A DNA stretch of 40,638 nt. Source: Verrucomicrobiota bacterium (GTDB taxonomy: Bacteria > Verrucomicrobiota > Verrucomicrobiia > Limisphaerales > UBA8199). The DNA is taken from positions 1-40,638 of the forward strand of contig PSRM01000043.1 in NCBI GenBank assembly GCA_003176045.1, read 5' to 3'. Position 1 is the first letter of the stretch. The number at the start of each line of letters is the position of its first letter. A program made the position numbers and the translations under genes. Under the pieces are notes generated by a model, which searched no databases, was not told the origin of the DNA, and saw nothing but the letters and a program-made list of their open reading frames with translations. This document shows positions 24,801 to 34,700 of the stretch, piece by piece.

Positions 24801-27184
24801 TGCCGATCGAAGGCCGCCTCTTCCGCTCCAAATCGGAAACCTCCGTTGCAGAGGCAGAGAAAAAGGTCCAAGAAGCGCCGGCTTTGACGCCGCCAACCAC
24901 CTCTAATCTCGAAGGATCCAACGCTCCCATTGCTGCCTGGATGGACGCTTCACAGCACGGACGTGTTGGAAACATTACGCTTGCGGACGGAAACGTTCAG
25001 GGGCTCACGCTCGCCAAGCTCCGCGAAGCGCTGTCACATGGGGGTGATGCTTACAGCAATCTCCTTATGTTCCCTGATGATGGCGGCGCCCCGGCAACTC
25101 CCCAAACCGAACACGGGAAGGGAAGTTTAACGGCCGAGCAAGAGGCTGCCATGCGCAATGCAGAGGCGGTCGGCAACAAGCTGGAGTTTTCAGGACCGGG
25201 AGCGAACGCATCAGCTCCGAGACCAATCACCGAATACAGCCTACAGCGCCAAGCGAAAGGGGAACAAATTGCTGGGACTGGAATAGGCACGGCAACAACT
25301 GGACTGGCACGAGCGGATCGGGAGCGTCTGATCAAACAACTCGCCGAAGAGGGCAAGCGCCTTTTCGACGATGGTAAGACCGAGGAAGGAGATGCGAAGC
25401 TCCGGGAGGCACAAAAACTGGCTGCGCCAGATCAGACAACGTTCTTTCTCAAGAAGCTTCCCTCAGAAGCAGAACGTCGATCGGGAACCGCTGAGGTGAC
25501 ATCCCCTGATGGGGATAGCCGGACGAAGCTGAATCTGGATGGAGCCAACGCGAGCCAGGTGATGGAGCTATACGGGAAGTTATTGAACAAAAAGGTGTTG
25601 CGCGGGGGGACCATGCCTGAGATCTCGGTCACTTTGAAAGATCAAGAGTTTCGTACCAAAGAGGAAGCGACGAGAGCGCTCGGTGTTGCACTTGGCCTCA
25701 ACGGAATCACTGTGATTCAACTCGGAGACGGCTCGGTTAAAGCTGTTCCAAACGCACAGGCATTCCAGGAGGCGGAGCAATGGTCGCAGAATAGGGCAAA
25801 AAGTGCTGCTGAGGATGCCCCCAAGCCAAAACCCGTTGCCCCTCCACCGGTTCCACAGCCAGAGGTTCAAACGAAGGAGAATGCCATCTCGACCTTCTCG
25901 CTCAACGTCAGCGACGTCTCGTTCAAGCTCGCCGCCGCAAGCCTGGAAAAAGGCGTGATGCCCGAGCCCGCTTCCATCCGCAGCGAAGAGTTCATCAATG
26001 CGTTTGATTATCGTGATCCGGAAGCTGCGCCGGGGGCGCCGGTGGCGTTTGCCTGGGAACGGGCGGCGTATCCGTTTGCGCAGAATCGGGACCTGCTGCG
26101 CTTTTCGATCAAGACGGCGGCGCAAGGGCGTGAGCAGGGGCGTCCGATGAATATCGTCCTGCTGATGGATAATTCGGGCTCGATGGAGCGCGCGGACCGG
26201 GTGCAAATCATTCGCGAGGCGTTGCGCGTGCTGGCACGCCAGCTTCAGGCGCAGGACCGGCTCAGCATCGTGACGTTCGCCCGCACGGCGCGGCTCGTGG
26301 TGGACGGCGCGCCGGGGAGCCAGGCGGCGCAGGTGGTCGAGCAGGTTAGCGGGCTGACACCGGAAGGCGGCACGAACCTCGAGGAAGCCATGAACACGGC
26401 CTACGAGACGGCCCTGCGTCATTATCTGCCCGGCGGCATCAACCGGGTCGTGCTGCTGACGGACGGCGCGGCCAACCTCGGGAATGTGCAGCCGGAGGAG
26501 CTGAAGAAAAAGGTCGAGGCCAACCGCAAGCAGGGCATTGCGCTCGATTGCTTCGGAATTGGTTGGGAAGGTTACAACGACGATTTGCTCGAAGTGCTCA
26601 CGCGCAATGGCGATGGCCGGTATGGATTCGTGAACACGCCCGAGGAAGCGGCCACCGATTTCGCCGGGCAGCTTGCGGGCGCGCTGCAGGTGGCGGCGTC
26701 GGATGTGAAGGTGCAGGTGGAGTTCAATCCGGCCCGCGTGACGGCGTATCGGCAGATCGGTTACGCGAAGCATCAGCTTACCAAGGAACAGTTCCGGGAC
26801 AATTCGGTGAACGCGGCGCAGATCGGCGCAGCGGAAGCCGGCAACGCCCTTTATGTGATCGAAGTGAACCCGGCGGGTGAAGGGCCGGTGGCCACGGTGC
26901 GGTTGCGGTATCGGCTGCCGGGCACGAACGATTATCGGGAGCAGGAATGGGTGGTGCCTTACCTGGGCAGCGCCGTGGCGTTGGAAAAGGTCAGCCCGGC
27001 GATGAGGCTGGCGGCCACGGCCAGCGCGTTCTCGGAATGGCTGGCGACGAGTCCGTATGCGACAGAGGTCACGCCGGATCGGTTGTTGGGATACTTGAGT
27101 GGCGTGCCGGAGGTTTACGGGGCGGATGGCAGGCCGAAGAAGCTGGAGTGGATGGTTCGGCAGGCGCGGGGGTTAAATCGTTAA
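21872..27184 (+). CDS. Giant anti-sigma-like/VWA membrane protein
   Basis: A 1770-residue predicted inner-membrane protein. Residues 1-110 resemble a zinc-less anti-sigma cytoplasmic region (QELEAKLTALLLGELSPEEA, MAQDPELAGLYSRLEQTIGL), followed by one transmembrane helix at about 111-131 (PVAVAAVVLVTAALAVMLF). Residues 135-1290 are mostly low-complexity Pro/Ala/Gly/Thr-rich sequence with three secretin-like islands (about 646-710, 970-986 and 1219-1296). The C-terminal part has an N-terminal vWF_A extension (STFSLNVSDVSFKLAAASLE), a VWA domain with MIDAS residues DNSGS at 1433-1437, T in GGTN near 1500 and D1531 in LTDG, and a YfbK-type tail ending in EWLATSPYATEVTPDRLLGY. The domain order implies a membrane sensor whose extracytoplasmic VWA domain binds a partner and whose N-terminus holds the sigma factor. 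The overall role is inference. A heptamer array abuts the start and no Shine-Dalgarno is visible. Confidence 0.85.
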   Translation: MNSEFPIDPRQELEAKLTALLLGELSPEEAAAVQQSMAQDPELAGLYSRLEQTIGLVREATAAPVQQPAAPESASLKLADERREALLQHFKTVAPREFEQPRRGKPIWLNPVAVAAVVLVTAALAVMLFSSTQQSSKTESLVARSGGARQEAVAKNEIKGMDTALRDLQDQSGSTPVQAQNRMRTVRSQPPASSASAIHNQEAADWAFPTQRFPNVGVVGQVHRGTPWQTELQPEGLAEGSRGSPAATPGARGLSPSTPAGVQELADSTTTLSGGATVAQTAPPPSKPATGNIVLPSTEPATGGVYSQQIVGYVNVAKPENYNFLSTPPASEQATFNGAQETFQRIPGSAATTANSYADNLGVGQWNFGTGGGMGGGGGAGTPQDTSKKSPKGDKFDLAWGGTGGKAQPDFGFYKDLNRNGRFEPAPNDVNGPSTTPAKEMTPPTVTAGGSVLALTQAQTPAIDPTTGLPEPLSPPSATVSPVDPTTGFPMSLDGALATPKNDPATGMPIASLMPAAPPAQAAERPYITGIGGVLAGDSVKAPLTASPTPSTAPAQQLETRTFHVDPNTFRQGLESVVGVPFAAIVNDDKNKAPGSTPRVSVAGSVGNNGLIAGGLGGGAPGTGGGIGGQSGIAAQTRTDTTTKLNNDVRQFYNSLGVDLSGSKSVAYNDRDGTITVRGTAQDLETIAQANDVLSAKPPEVALKAKFADATTESAKAPLAASATAPNITTDSLFAEVPAPGSSADSSATPARAQPATGLPPAGPPTVYFSTIPGLKPSAAPSSDEPVSRISAAEANAMVAKRAREAETQNQSADQRRALGFDWYAGNVLKQTPQAGESAKSSPLAQAEPAASLPPVLTPSTDSYEQTPGLSASTAESLNTRKPLSSPKGGEIFLGKTHEAQSQDQFADRLRNIQRHSASSGEEPKLASSSTAERFYHVNPEPSSPAASAPSFTGAPAQAKPAAKASGGVVLPILGDLPIEGRLFRSKSETSVAEAEKKVQEAPALTPPTTSNLEGSNAPIAAWMDASQHGRVGNITLADGNVQGLTLAKLREALSHGGDAYSNLLMFPDDGGAPATPQTEHGKGSLTAEQEAAMRNAEAVGNKLEFSGPGANASAPRPITEYSLQRQAKGEQIAGTGIGTATTGLARADRERLIKQLAEEGKRLFDDGKTEEGDAKLREAQKLAAPDQTTFFLKKLPSEAERRSGTAEVTSPDGDSRTKLNLDGANASQVMELYGKLLNKKVLRGGTMPEISVTLKDQEFRTKEEATRALGVALGLNGITVIQLGDGSVKAVPNAQAFQEAEQWSQNRAKSAAEDAPKPKPVAPPPVPQPEVQTKENAISTFSLNVSDVSFKLAAASLEKGVMPEPASIRSEEFINAFDYRDPEAAPGAPVAFAWERAAYPFAQNRDLLRFSIKTAAQGREQGRPMNIVLLMDNSGSMERADRVQIIREALRVLARQLQAQDRLSIVTFARTARLVVDGAPGSQAAQVVEQVSGLTPEGGTNLEEAMNTAYETALRHYLPGGINRVVLLTDGAANLGNVQPEELKKKVEANRKQGIALDCFGIGWEGYNDDLLEVLTRNGDGRYGFVNTPEEAATDFAGQLAGALQVAASDVKVQVEFNPARVTAYRQIGYAKHQLTKEQFRDNSVNAAQIGAAEAGNALYVIEVNPAGEGPVATVRLRYRLPGTNDYREQEWVVPYLGSAVALEKVSPAMRLAATASAFSEWLATSPYATEVTPDRLLGYLSGVPEVYGADGRPKKLEWMVRQARGLNR

Positions 27185-27470
27185 AAAAGTTAAAACGTTA
27201 AAACGTTAAAACGCGTGAAACGTGAAACGTGAAACGTGAACAGAAAACAACCACGGATGGACAGGGCGCGGCGGGGCCGCAACCAAACAGTTAATAGGTT
27301 ACATGCGTTACATGGTTACATGGGACAACCGCATTGTGCGGCTGCACATGCAACGGAGCGCGGACATTCTTGTCCGCAGCAAGGTCCGATGGCTAGAGCG
27401 CGTCCATTCTTCTCCAACATAAAAAACAGCCATGAAGCATTGAGCATTGAGCATTGAGCATTTTGCATTA
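27181..27470. repeat. Tandem repeats downstream of VWA gene
   Basis: The 418-nt gap 27185-27602 holds gttaaaac 8-mers, gaaacgt heptamers in the orientation that contains TGA, gttacatg units, a single ggagcgcggacattcttgtc element (about 27355-27385) and gcattga heptamers (27432-27470). No gene or clear terminator is visible. Confidence 0.8.
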
Positions 27471-27558
27471 GAGAGCGGTCGTGGGGGCTAAAACCTTCTT
27501 ACAAACTTTTTACATTTTCATTGCAGGCGATTGACAACAGGGCGGGGCGAATTGGGGA

Positions 27559-27720
27559 GAATGGAAGAGAATTTTGAAGACAGGAAAATTGAGGGCAAGA
27601 AAATGAACGAACAAATAGAGACACGAATTGCACGAATTAACACGAACTCGTGCAAATTCGTGAAATTCGTGTCTTTCATTTTCCTGTCTTCAATTTTCCT
27701 GTCGTTTTTCTTCCTGCCGC
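27559..27720 (+). repeat. Repeat cassette forming start and signal peptide, copy 1
   Basis: Nested inverted repeat. An outer arm, gaagacaggaaaat, is complementary to attttcctgtcttc downstream. The inner palindrome is built from cacgaatt decamers. The cassette contains a GAGGG Shine-Dalgarno-like motif 7 nt before ATG 27603 and encodes the N-terminal region of the following protein. Copy 2 is at 28447-28715. Confidence 0.8.
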
Positions 27721-28445
27721 TTCTCGCTCAGGGCGTGATCATGGATTTCAAACAACTGCGAGTTGAATTTACGAATTCGGCAGAGGCAACCAACAAGGCG
27801 ACGTGGGCGGAATCGCTCACAATTACTTCTGAGGGTTTAGGCTGGGATGGCGAGAGCGCGGGGGTGCGCTCGGGGTGGATTGAGACACGGCCACTGGCTG
27901 TGGGGACTTCCTGGCGAGCGCCGGGGACCGTTTCGGTGCGTGTGGCGGTGCAACCTGCTGCGCGTGAGATCACTTCGGCCAATGGGCAGAAGAGCACTCC
28001 GGATGCGGGCGATGCCTACGTGCGTTATTCACCCGACAAGCAGCATTGGTCGTCCTGGCAAGCCTTGCAACGATCTCAGCCGACCAACCGGGATGACAAG
28101 TCGGCGCGGTGCTACGAGGCCAAGGTGAGTGTTCCCGAGCGGGACCGCGCGGAATACGGAAGGTTACTGTCTGAATATTCCACGCTGGATGTTCCGTGGA
28201 AAAGCGACGAGGAGGCCGCTGTGCATTGGATACTGGAGCGGGACCCGGAATTCTTTTCAAAGCAGATTCCGTTTATGGGCTACGTCGAGTTCCTGTTCGA
28301 GGGCAGCTTTTATGGGGGACAGCGCGTGCGGAGCTTTAAAGCCGAGGTGTGGGCCGGCATGAGCGGTTTGCATGCGATTCCGAGAGATCAGGGAGTTTAC
28401 ACCAACCGAGACAGCCCATGGAGGTTTGAGGGGACAGGGAAATGA
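27603..28445 (+). CDS. Exported protein of unknown function with repeat-derived signal
   Basis: About 280 residues. The ATG at 27603 has GAGGG at a 7-nt spacing and is preferred over the in-frame ATG at 27531. The signal peptide has a basic n-region (RINTNSCKFVKFVS, residues 11-24) and a long hydrophobic core, FIFLSSIFLSFFFLPLLA (25-42). The mature part appears beta-rich (RVEFTNSAEATNKATWAESL, VSVRVAVQPAAREI, then YVRYSPDKQHWSSWQAL), with a C-terminal FMGYVEFLFEGSFYGGQRVR segment. I do not recognise the family. It lies between the anti-sigma/VWA gene and the giant membrane protein on the same strand, 72 nt before the latter, with a near-identical N-terminus. Probably co-expressed and acting in the periplasm or at the cell surface; this is inference. 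Confidence 0.72.
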   Translation: MNEQIETRIARINTNSCKFVKFVSFIFLSSIFLSFFFLPLLAQGVIMDFKQLRVEFTNSAEATNKATWAESLTITSEGLGWDGESAGVRSGWIETRPLAVGTSWRAPGTVSVRVAVQPAAREITSANGQKSTPDAGDAYVRYSPDKQHWSSWQALQRSQPTNRDDKSARCYEAKVSVPERDRAEYGRLLSEYSTLDVPWKSDEEAAVHWILERDPEFFSKQIPFMGYVEFLFEGSFYGGQRVRSFKAEVWAGMSGLHAIPRDQGVYTNRDSPWRFEGTGK

Positions 28446-28446
28446 T

Positions 28447-28715
28447 TGCGACGAAAAGAATTGAAGACAGAAAAATTGAGGACAGAAAAATAAGGCAAGA
28501 AAATTGAGGGCAAGAAAATGAGCCAACAAACACCAAAAAACAGGTTCCAAACACCAAACACCAAAGCCCGGGCCGGGCAAGCCGTTCAACCACTCGCGAG
28601 ACACACAGTTTCGGATGCACTCATGACACGAATTACACGAATTAACACGAATTCGTGCAAATTCGTGAAATTCGTGTCTTCCATTTTCCTGTCTTCAATT
28701 TTTCTGTCCTCAATC
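28447..28715 (+). repeat. Repeat cassette forming start and signal peptide, copy 2
   Basis: Tandem 15-mers of the gacagaaaaattgag type and GAGGGCAAGAAAATG, with the ATG at 28518, are followed by caccaaa heptamers. Then come the cacgaatt decamer palindrome and three forward 15-mers (ttttcctgtcttcaa type) that encode SSIFL repeats. The outer arms are mutually complementary. Confidence 0.8.
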
Positions 28716-31700
28716 TTTCTGTCAGCCTCCCCTGCCCTCTCCGCTGAACCGGCTGCGCCCATCACGCTGGAGGATTTTAAGTTGGTCGGGGATCTCACCG
28801 AGGGGCGGGCGGGGTTTACGTTGACTGCTACTGCCAAAGTCGAAGAGTCCAAGGGGGCGTCGCTTGAATTGCTGTCGGGGACGGTTGCGCTGACGGAACT
28901 CGGGGCGCATCCGAAATGGCAGCTTCGGGCGGAACCGAATCGGTATATTGCTGTGTTCGAGCGCAAGGGGAAATACCCGATCCACCTGAAATTCGATGCA
29001 GCGGTGAAGCCGCGGGATGCTTGGAAAGGGGTCGAATTTCATGTCGCGCCCGGGGTGCTCCAACGCGTGGTGCTCAAGGGTCTGGCGCCGGAAACACAAT
29101 TCGAATTTCCAGGCGCGGCGCGGCCAGAGCGCAAAGACAGCGATTTTCTGAGTTACCTGCCTGCGGATGGGTCGGTGAAACTTTCGTGGAAGGAGACGAG
29201 GCCGGAGAGTGAGGGCAAATTGTTCTATTCGGCGGAGATGCTGTCGCAAATCAGCGTCAGCCCGGGGCTGATGCGGCAGGCGGCGTTGCTGGATTTTAAG
29301 GTGATGCAGGGGGAGCTGAATAGGGTGACGTTGATACTAAAGGGGGCGGGAGAGGTGACGAGGGTGCAGGGGGAGCAAGTACTGTCCTGGTCTGTCGAAC
29401 AGGTGCCGCAAAGCCCAAACACCAAACACCAAACACCAAACACCAGAGAAACATCAAATTCCAAACTTCAAACTTCAAGCAAACTTCAAACTTCAAGCTC
29501 CAAGACCGAAGCTGGGTCAGGGGACGGAGCCGAAATTTCGGGTCCGGTTCAGGAGAACGGAAAAGGCCGGTTGGATGCCTCCATAGCTGATCCAGATCAG
29601 GGAACTCGCGCGGACGAGCCGTCCGCGACTCCAGGGGAGCGGAGGCTGGTGATTCAGTTTAATCAGCCGCAGAAGGACCAGTTTGCGTTGCAGGTTTACA
29701 CGCAGACGCCGCTGGGGGCGTTTCCACAGACGGCGGATGGCTTGCAGATACGGCCTGAGGGAGCCACGCGGTTTGCGGGGTATTTCCGCATTGTCAATGA
29801 TGGCGCGGTGAGGCTGGAGGTTTCGCAGGCGAGCGGGCTGTCCCAGATTTCGCCGGAGCAATTTCCTGAGACCGAGGCCACTAAGGCTGCGCTGCGAGTC
29901 ACGGGGAGTCAGCGGTTCGCTTACCGGTTTTCGGGCGCTGATTTCGCGCTGCGGATTTCGGCGGACCAGATCCTGCCCGAATTGACCGTTTCCGAGGTGA
30001 TCGCCTACCATTTGGGAGAAAATGAGCTGACGCTCGACACGGAAATCGAACTGGATATTCGCGATGCGCCGCTGCGGGAATTGCTGGTGCGGGTGCCGAA
30101 AGGTTACGTGCTCGCGCGTCCGAACGCCTCGGGAATGAACGATTATTTCCTGAGCGGCGGCAGCGAACGCGATGAGGCGCCGGAGGACGGCAAGCCGGAG
30201 GCGGAGTTGCGGCTGATTTATGGCCAGCCGCTCACGGGCCGGCAAATCGTCCAGCTTCATCTCGAACGCAACAAGCCGCTGGCGGGCGCGTCCTGGGTGC
30301 TGCCGCGCATCGAGGTCGTGCGCGCCAAATCTGTGCGCGGTCACGTTGGCGTTGCGGCGGACGCTGGCTTTCGCTTAACGGCGGAACGCACTCAGTCGCT
30401 GACGGAAATCGCTACAGCGTTCTTCCCGCGTAAAGTGGCCGGATTACAGGCAGCATTCAGACTAAGCGATCCGGCCTGGCAGGCCACGATGCACGTCGAA
30501 CGGTTGCCCCAGACCGTTCAGGCGGATGTGTTCCATCTCTTCTCCATTGCCGAAGGCATCGCATACGGCAGCAGCGTGATCAACTACGTCATCTCCGGCG
30601 CGCCGGTTTCGACCTTCAAGGTGGAATTGCCCGACGATTTCGTAAACGTGGAGTTCACGGGGAAGGATGTGCGCAATTGGCAGACGAATGGGAGCGCAGG
30701 CGGTCGTGGTGGCGCGCATACATATTTAGTTCATCTCCACACGCCAGTCTCCGGCCCTTACACCCTGCTTGCCACGTACGAACGCGCCTTCAAACCACAT
30801 GGCGAGACTCTCTCGTTCACCGGCGCACGGCCCAACGGCGTCCAGGCCGAGCAAGGCTATACTCTTGTGGTCAGCGCTTACCAATTCCAAATGACTCCCA
30901 CCGAGGTATCGCCCGGGCTGCTGCAACTCGAACCTGCCGAGGTGCCTCCCGAATATCGCCTGTTCTTCGATGCGCCAATTCTGGCCGCATACCGCTACAC
31001 TTCGCGCCCGTTCAATCTCAAGCTGGCAGTGAGTTTGCTGGAGCAGGGCGCTTCCCTTAGCCTGGTCGTGGACCGCGCCTCGATCACAAACCACATTTCC
31101 AAGGAAGGTCAGGTGCTCACCGATGTTCGCTACTTCCTGAAGAACCGGGGAAATCCAAATTTCCGCATCACCTTGCCAGCAGGAACGCAGCTTTGGTCAG
31201 CCTCAGTCAATGGGGCTGCCGTGGTGCCGGTAATAGACGGCAGCGCGAGCCTCATTCCGCTACCACAACGGGGCGATCCGAACGCGGTTTTGACTGTGGA
31301 CCTGAAGTTGGCAGGGCGATCTGATCATCCGGGCAGGGTGAAGCTGGCAGCGCCGATCCTCGCTGCGCCAGTGATGCTGGCGGAATGGACAGTGGAACCG
31401 GACACAGGCCAGCGGCTGGTTTATGAGGCCGGATCGCTCACGCCTGCTGGGGGCGTGGCGGATGTCTCAGGGTTTGCGCAGTTGGCGCGAGCGTTTAGTG
31501 GTGAACAGGGGGGGAGGGCGTGGCTTTGCCTCGTTGCTGCCGTCGCGCTCCTTGGTGGAGCCGTGGTGTTGTGGAGATGGGCAGGGGGGCAGGGTTCAGG
31601 GTTCAGGGTTCAGGGTTCGGGGGCGCACGGTGGGGGCACTGGGCCTACAGGTGCGGCTCCTATAGGATTCCGAGTGACTCTCGGGACGTTGGGCGGGCTG

Positions 31701-34700
31701 ATCGCGCTGGTACTGGCAATCGTCGCGTTTTACAATTTGACGGGGCTGGTCGTCGACGAGCGGGGCGAACTGCCGCGAAATGTTTCTTTCCTTGTGCCGG
31801 TTCAGCAGCCTGGGACCGATCTACGAATTGAGGTGGCCAATCAGCCTGAGCACCTGACAGCGCTCGAAGTGCTTGGTTACGTTTGGCCCGCTGCGCTTGT
31901 TCTGATCATTGCGGTAGCGGCCCTCGCGCTGCGCGCGAGAACAGCGCCGGCTGAGGCGGGTGGCTATAGGTGGGGTTGGGTGGCAGTGTTAACTGTTTTG
32001 GGGTGGGTGATTTTGCGTGTGCCGAATGGGGCGGTGGTGTTTCTCATCGGCACGTTCCTCTTCATTGTGGCGCAGGTGATCCTTCCGGCGCTGCTCGGCC
32101 TGTGGCGGAGCTGGCGCAGTCCGCAGCCGGCCCGGCCTCCCGCAGCGGCAAGCGGGCTTGCGTCAGCGGGGACGGCGCTGCTCTTAGGGTTCGGGCTACT
32201 GCTTGGCTTTTCGAATTCCAGCTTTGGCCATGATCCACGTGAGGCGCCGAAGGCTTCTCGGGCCTCGGGTGTTGCGGGGACAAGGCTGTCCCCGCCCCTG
32301 GCCCTTCCCGATTCGGTCACGAGCGAGTTACGAATCGAGGAGAAGTTTGCGTTAGGCACAACGAAAATCGTCTGGCAGGCCGAGAAAGGGCAAACCTTGC
32401 CGCTGCTATTCGATCCGGCGGTGCTGACACGCCTGAGCTATCCCTCGAACTCGCTGGAGCTGATCTCACAGAGCCGTGACCGCGAGGGAGCCCCTTTGCC
32501 GATCGCCCTTCACGAACTCCAAGCGACCCGGAGCGGCAGTTTCTCGATCACCGTTCAGTATGAATTGCAAGTGACGAAAAAGGACGGCGAGAGCGGCCTC
32601 ACGATTCCTGTGCCTTATGGCCTGGTGAACCAGGTCAATCTGACCGTGGCCAATCTGGACGTGGATGTGCTGTCGCCGCAGGCGGTTTCAGTGCAGCGCG
32701 AAACGACCTCCACGAATACCACCGCGCGTGTGGTGCTGCCGCCGATGGCCAACGCGTGGATCGCCTGGAAACCGCGCACCCGCGATGTGAAGCACGAGAA
32801 GCCGGTGTATTACGCGGAGATCACTCACCTTTACGCGCCGACTGCCGGGGTGATCGAAGGAGCGCACATCGTCTCGATTCGGCCTGCCCAAGGGGAGCTG
32901 AGTGAACTGGTTTTTGACGTGCCAAAAGGCATGACCGTTACAGATGTTTCAGACCGGTCAGAGCAGGCCGACCGAAAGAGCGTGTGCGTGGTTCAGCTCT
33001 GGCGCTTCGATCCGGATGCGCACAAACTGCGAGTTACTTTCGCCTCACCACAATGGCGGCCATTTTCGCTGCTGGTAAAAACTCAGGTGGCCACGGGTCC
33101 CCTGCCCTTCGAGCAAACCGTCGGCCTAATTTCGGTGGTTGGCGCGGGAGGCCAGGTGGGTTCGATGGGAGTGGCCACGGGGAATGAAGTGGAATTGGAC
33201 AGCGTCAGCGCGCCGGCTTTCTCGACCATAAATCTGGAGGATTTTCCGGCTGAGCCGGCGCCGGTTCTTCAAGGACAAATTCCGGGGCTAACGGTAAGGA
33301 GGGCGTTTCGATATACGCAGCACGCGGGCACTTCGAGCGTGGTTCGCGCCGATAAGGATATCGGCGCTCCGGGCGGGGGGCTTGCGCTACTTTGTACAAT
33401 TAAAGCCTCCGCGGTCGAACCCGACGTCCGAGTGGAGACGCAGGACACGCTTTCCCTCGGTGAGGACCGCACGGTGCTGGCAGCCAATGCGACGGTGCGG
33501 ATCACACGCGCCGGCATTTTCCGGTTGAGTTTCGTTATGCCGGAAGGCTTCGACGTCGAGGCCATTAGCGGCCCGGCCTTAAGCCATTGGACGGAGTCCA
33601 AAACTAATTCTGCCAGGGTCATCACGCTGCATTTGCAGGGAAAGACCGTGGGCGACCAGCAATTCTCCATTAACCTGGCGGGCCCGGGCATCAAATCAGC
33701 CAGGTCTTGGACGGTCCCGGAACTGTCCTTGCGCGAAGCCAGCAAACAGACCGGCACGCTTCTGGTGGTGCCCGAGCAGGGGATGAGACTGCAAGCGACC
33801 ACGCGCGAGGGTGTCAGCCAACTGGACCCGCAGCGGTCGGGCATCCGCCAAAAAGGGGTGCTGGCTTTCGGCCTATTGCAGTCGCCCTGGAAGTTGGGGC
33901 TGGACATCGAACAGGTTGACCCGTGGGTGCAGGTGGTCAGCCTTCAGCATGTGACGGTTTCGGAGGCGCAGGCGAAGATCGCGGCAAATCTGCAATACCA
34001 GATTGATAATACAGGCCTGAAGTTGTTCCACATTTTGATTCCCACCAATGCCGAGGGCGTGCATTTCCAGGGCGATCAGGTGGCGGACTTCATGCCACTG
34101 GCCGGCACCGTGACTAACGGAATGCAGGAATGGGAAATCAAATTGCACAGACGCGTGATTGGTCCTTACGTCCTGCAAGCCACATATCAGACCACCATGC
34201 CCGAGCAGGCGAAAGAAGTGGCGGTGCGCGGCATCCAGGCCGCCGGCGTGAACCAGCAACGCGGTTTCGTCACTGTGCAGACCGGCGGCCGCTTGCAAGT
34301 TCGGCCCGACCCGCCCTCAGGCGCATTGCAACCGGCCGAGTGGCAAAGCATCCCGCGTGCGCTGCAGCAGGGTCTCCCCGCCCAGGCGGCAAACTTTACT
34401 TATCGGCTGATTGATACCTCATTCGATTTGCCGTTGAAACTGGAACGACACGAAGCGGCGAAGTTGCTCCCAGCGCGGATCAACAACATCACTTTCGCCT
34501 CAGTGGTTTCCGATGATGGCATCGTGCTGACGCGCGCGCGCATCGAGATGCTGCCTGGCGACAAGCGTCTGCTCGATCTTACACTGCCGAAGGATTCGCA
34601 ATTCTGGTTCGCCTTCGTAAATCAGAGCGGCGTTTGGCCGTGGCGACAGTCGGACCGCATCCTTTTGCCGCTTGATCCACAGTGCCGCGACCACAAACCC

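Noticed and set aside
25580..26773. Open frame of 397 codons on the minus strand
   Set aside because: Antisense to the VWA domain of the giant protein; Arg/His/Leu-rich composition typical of shadow frames.
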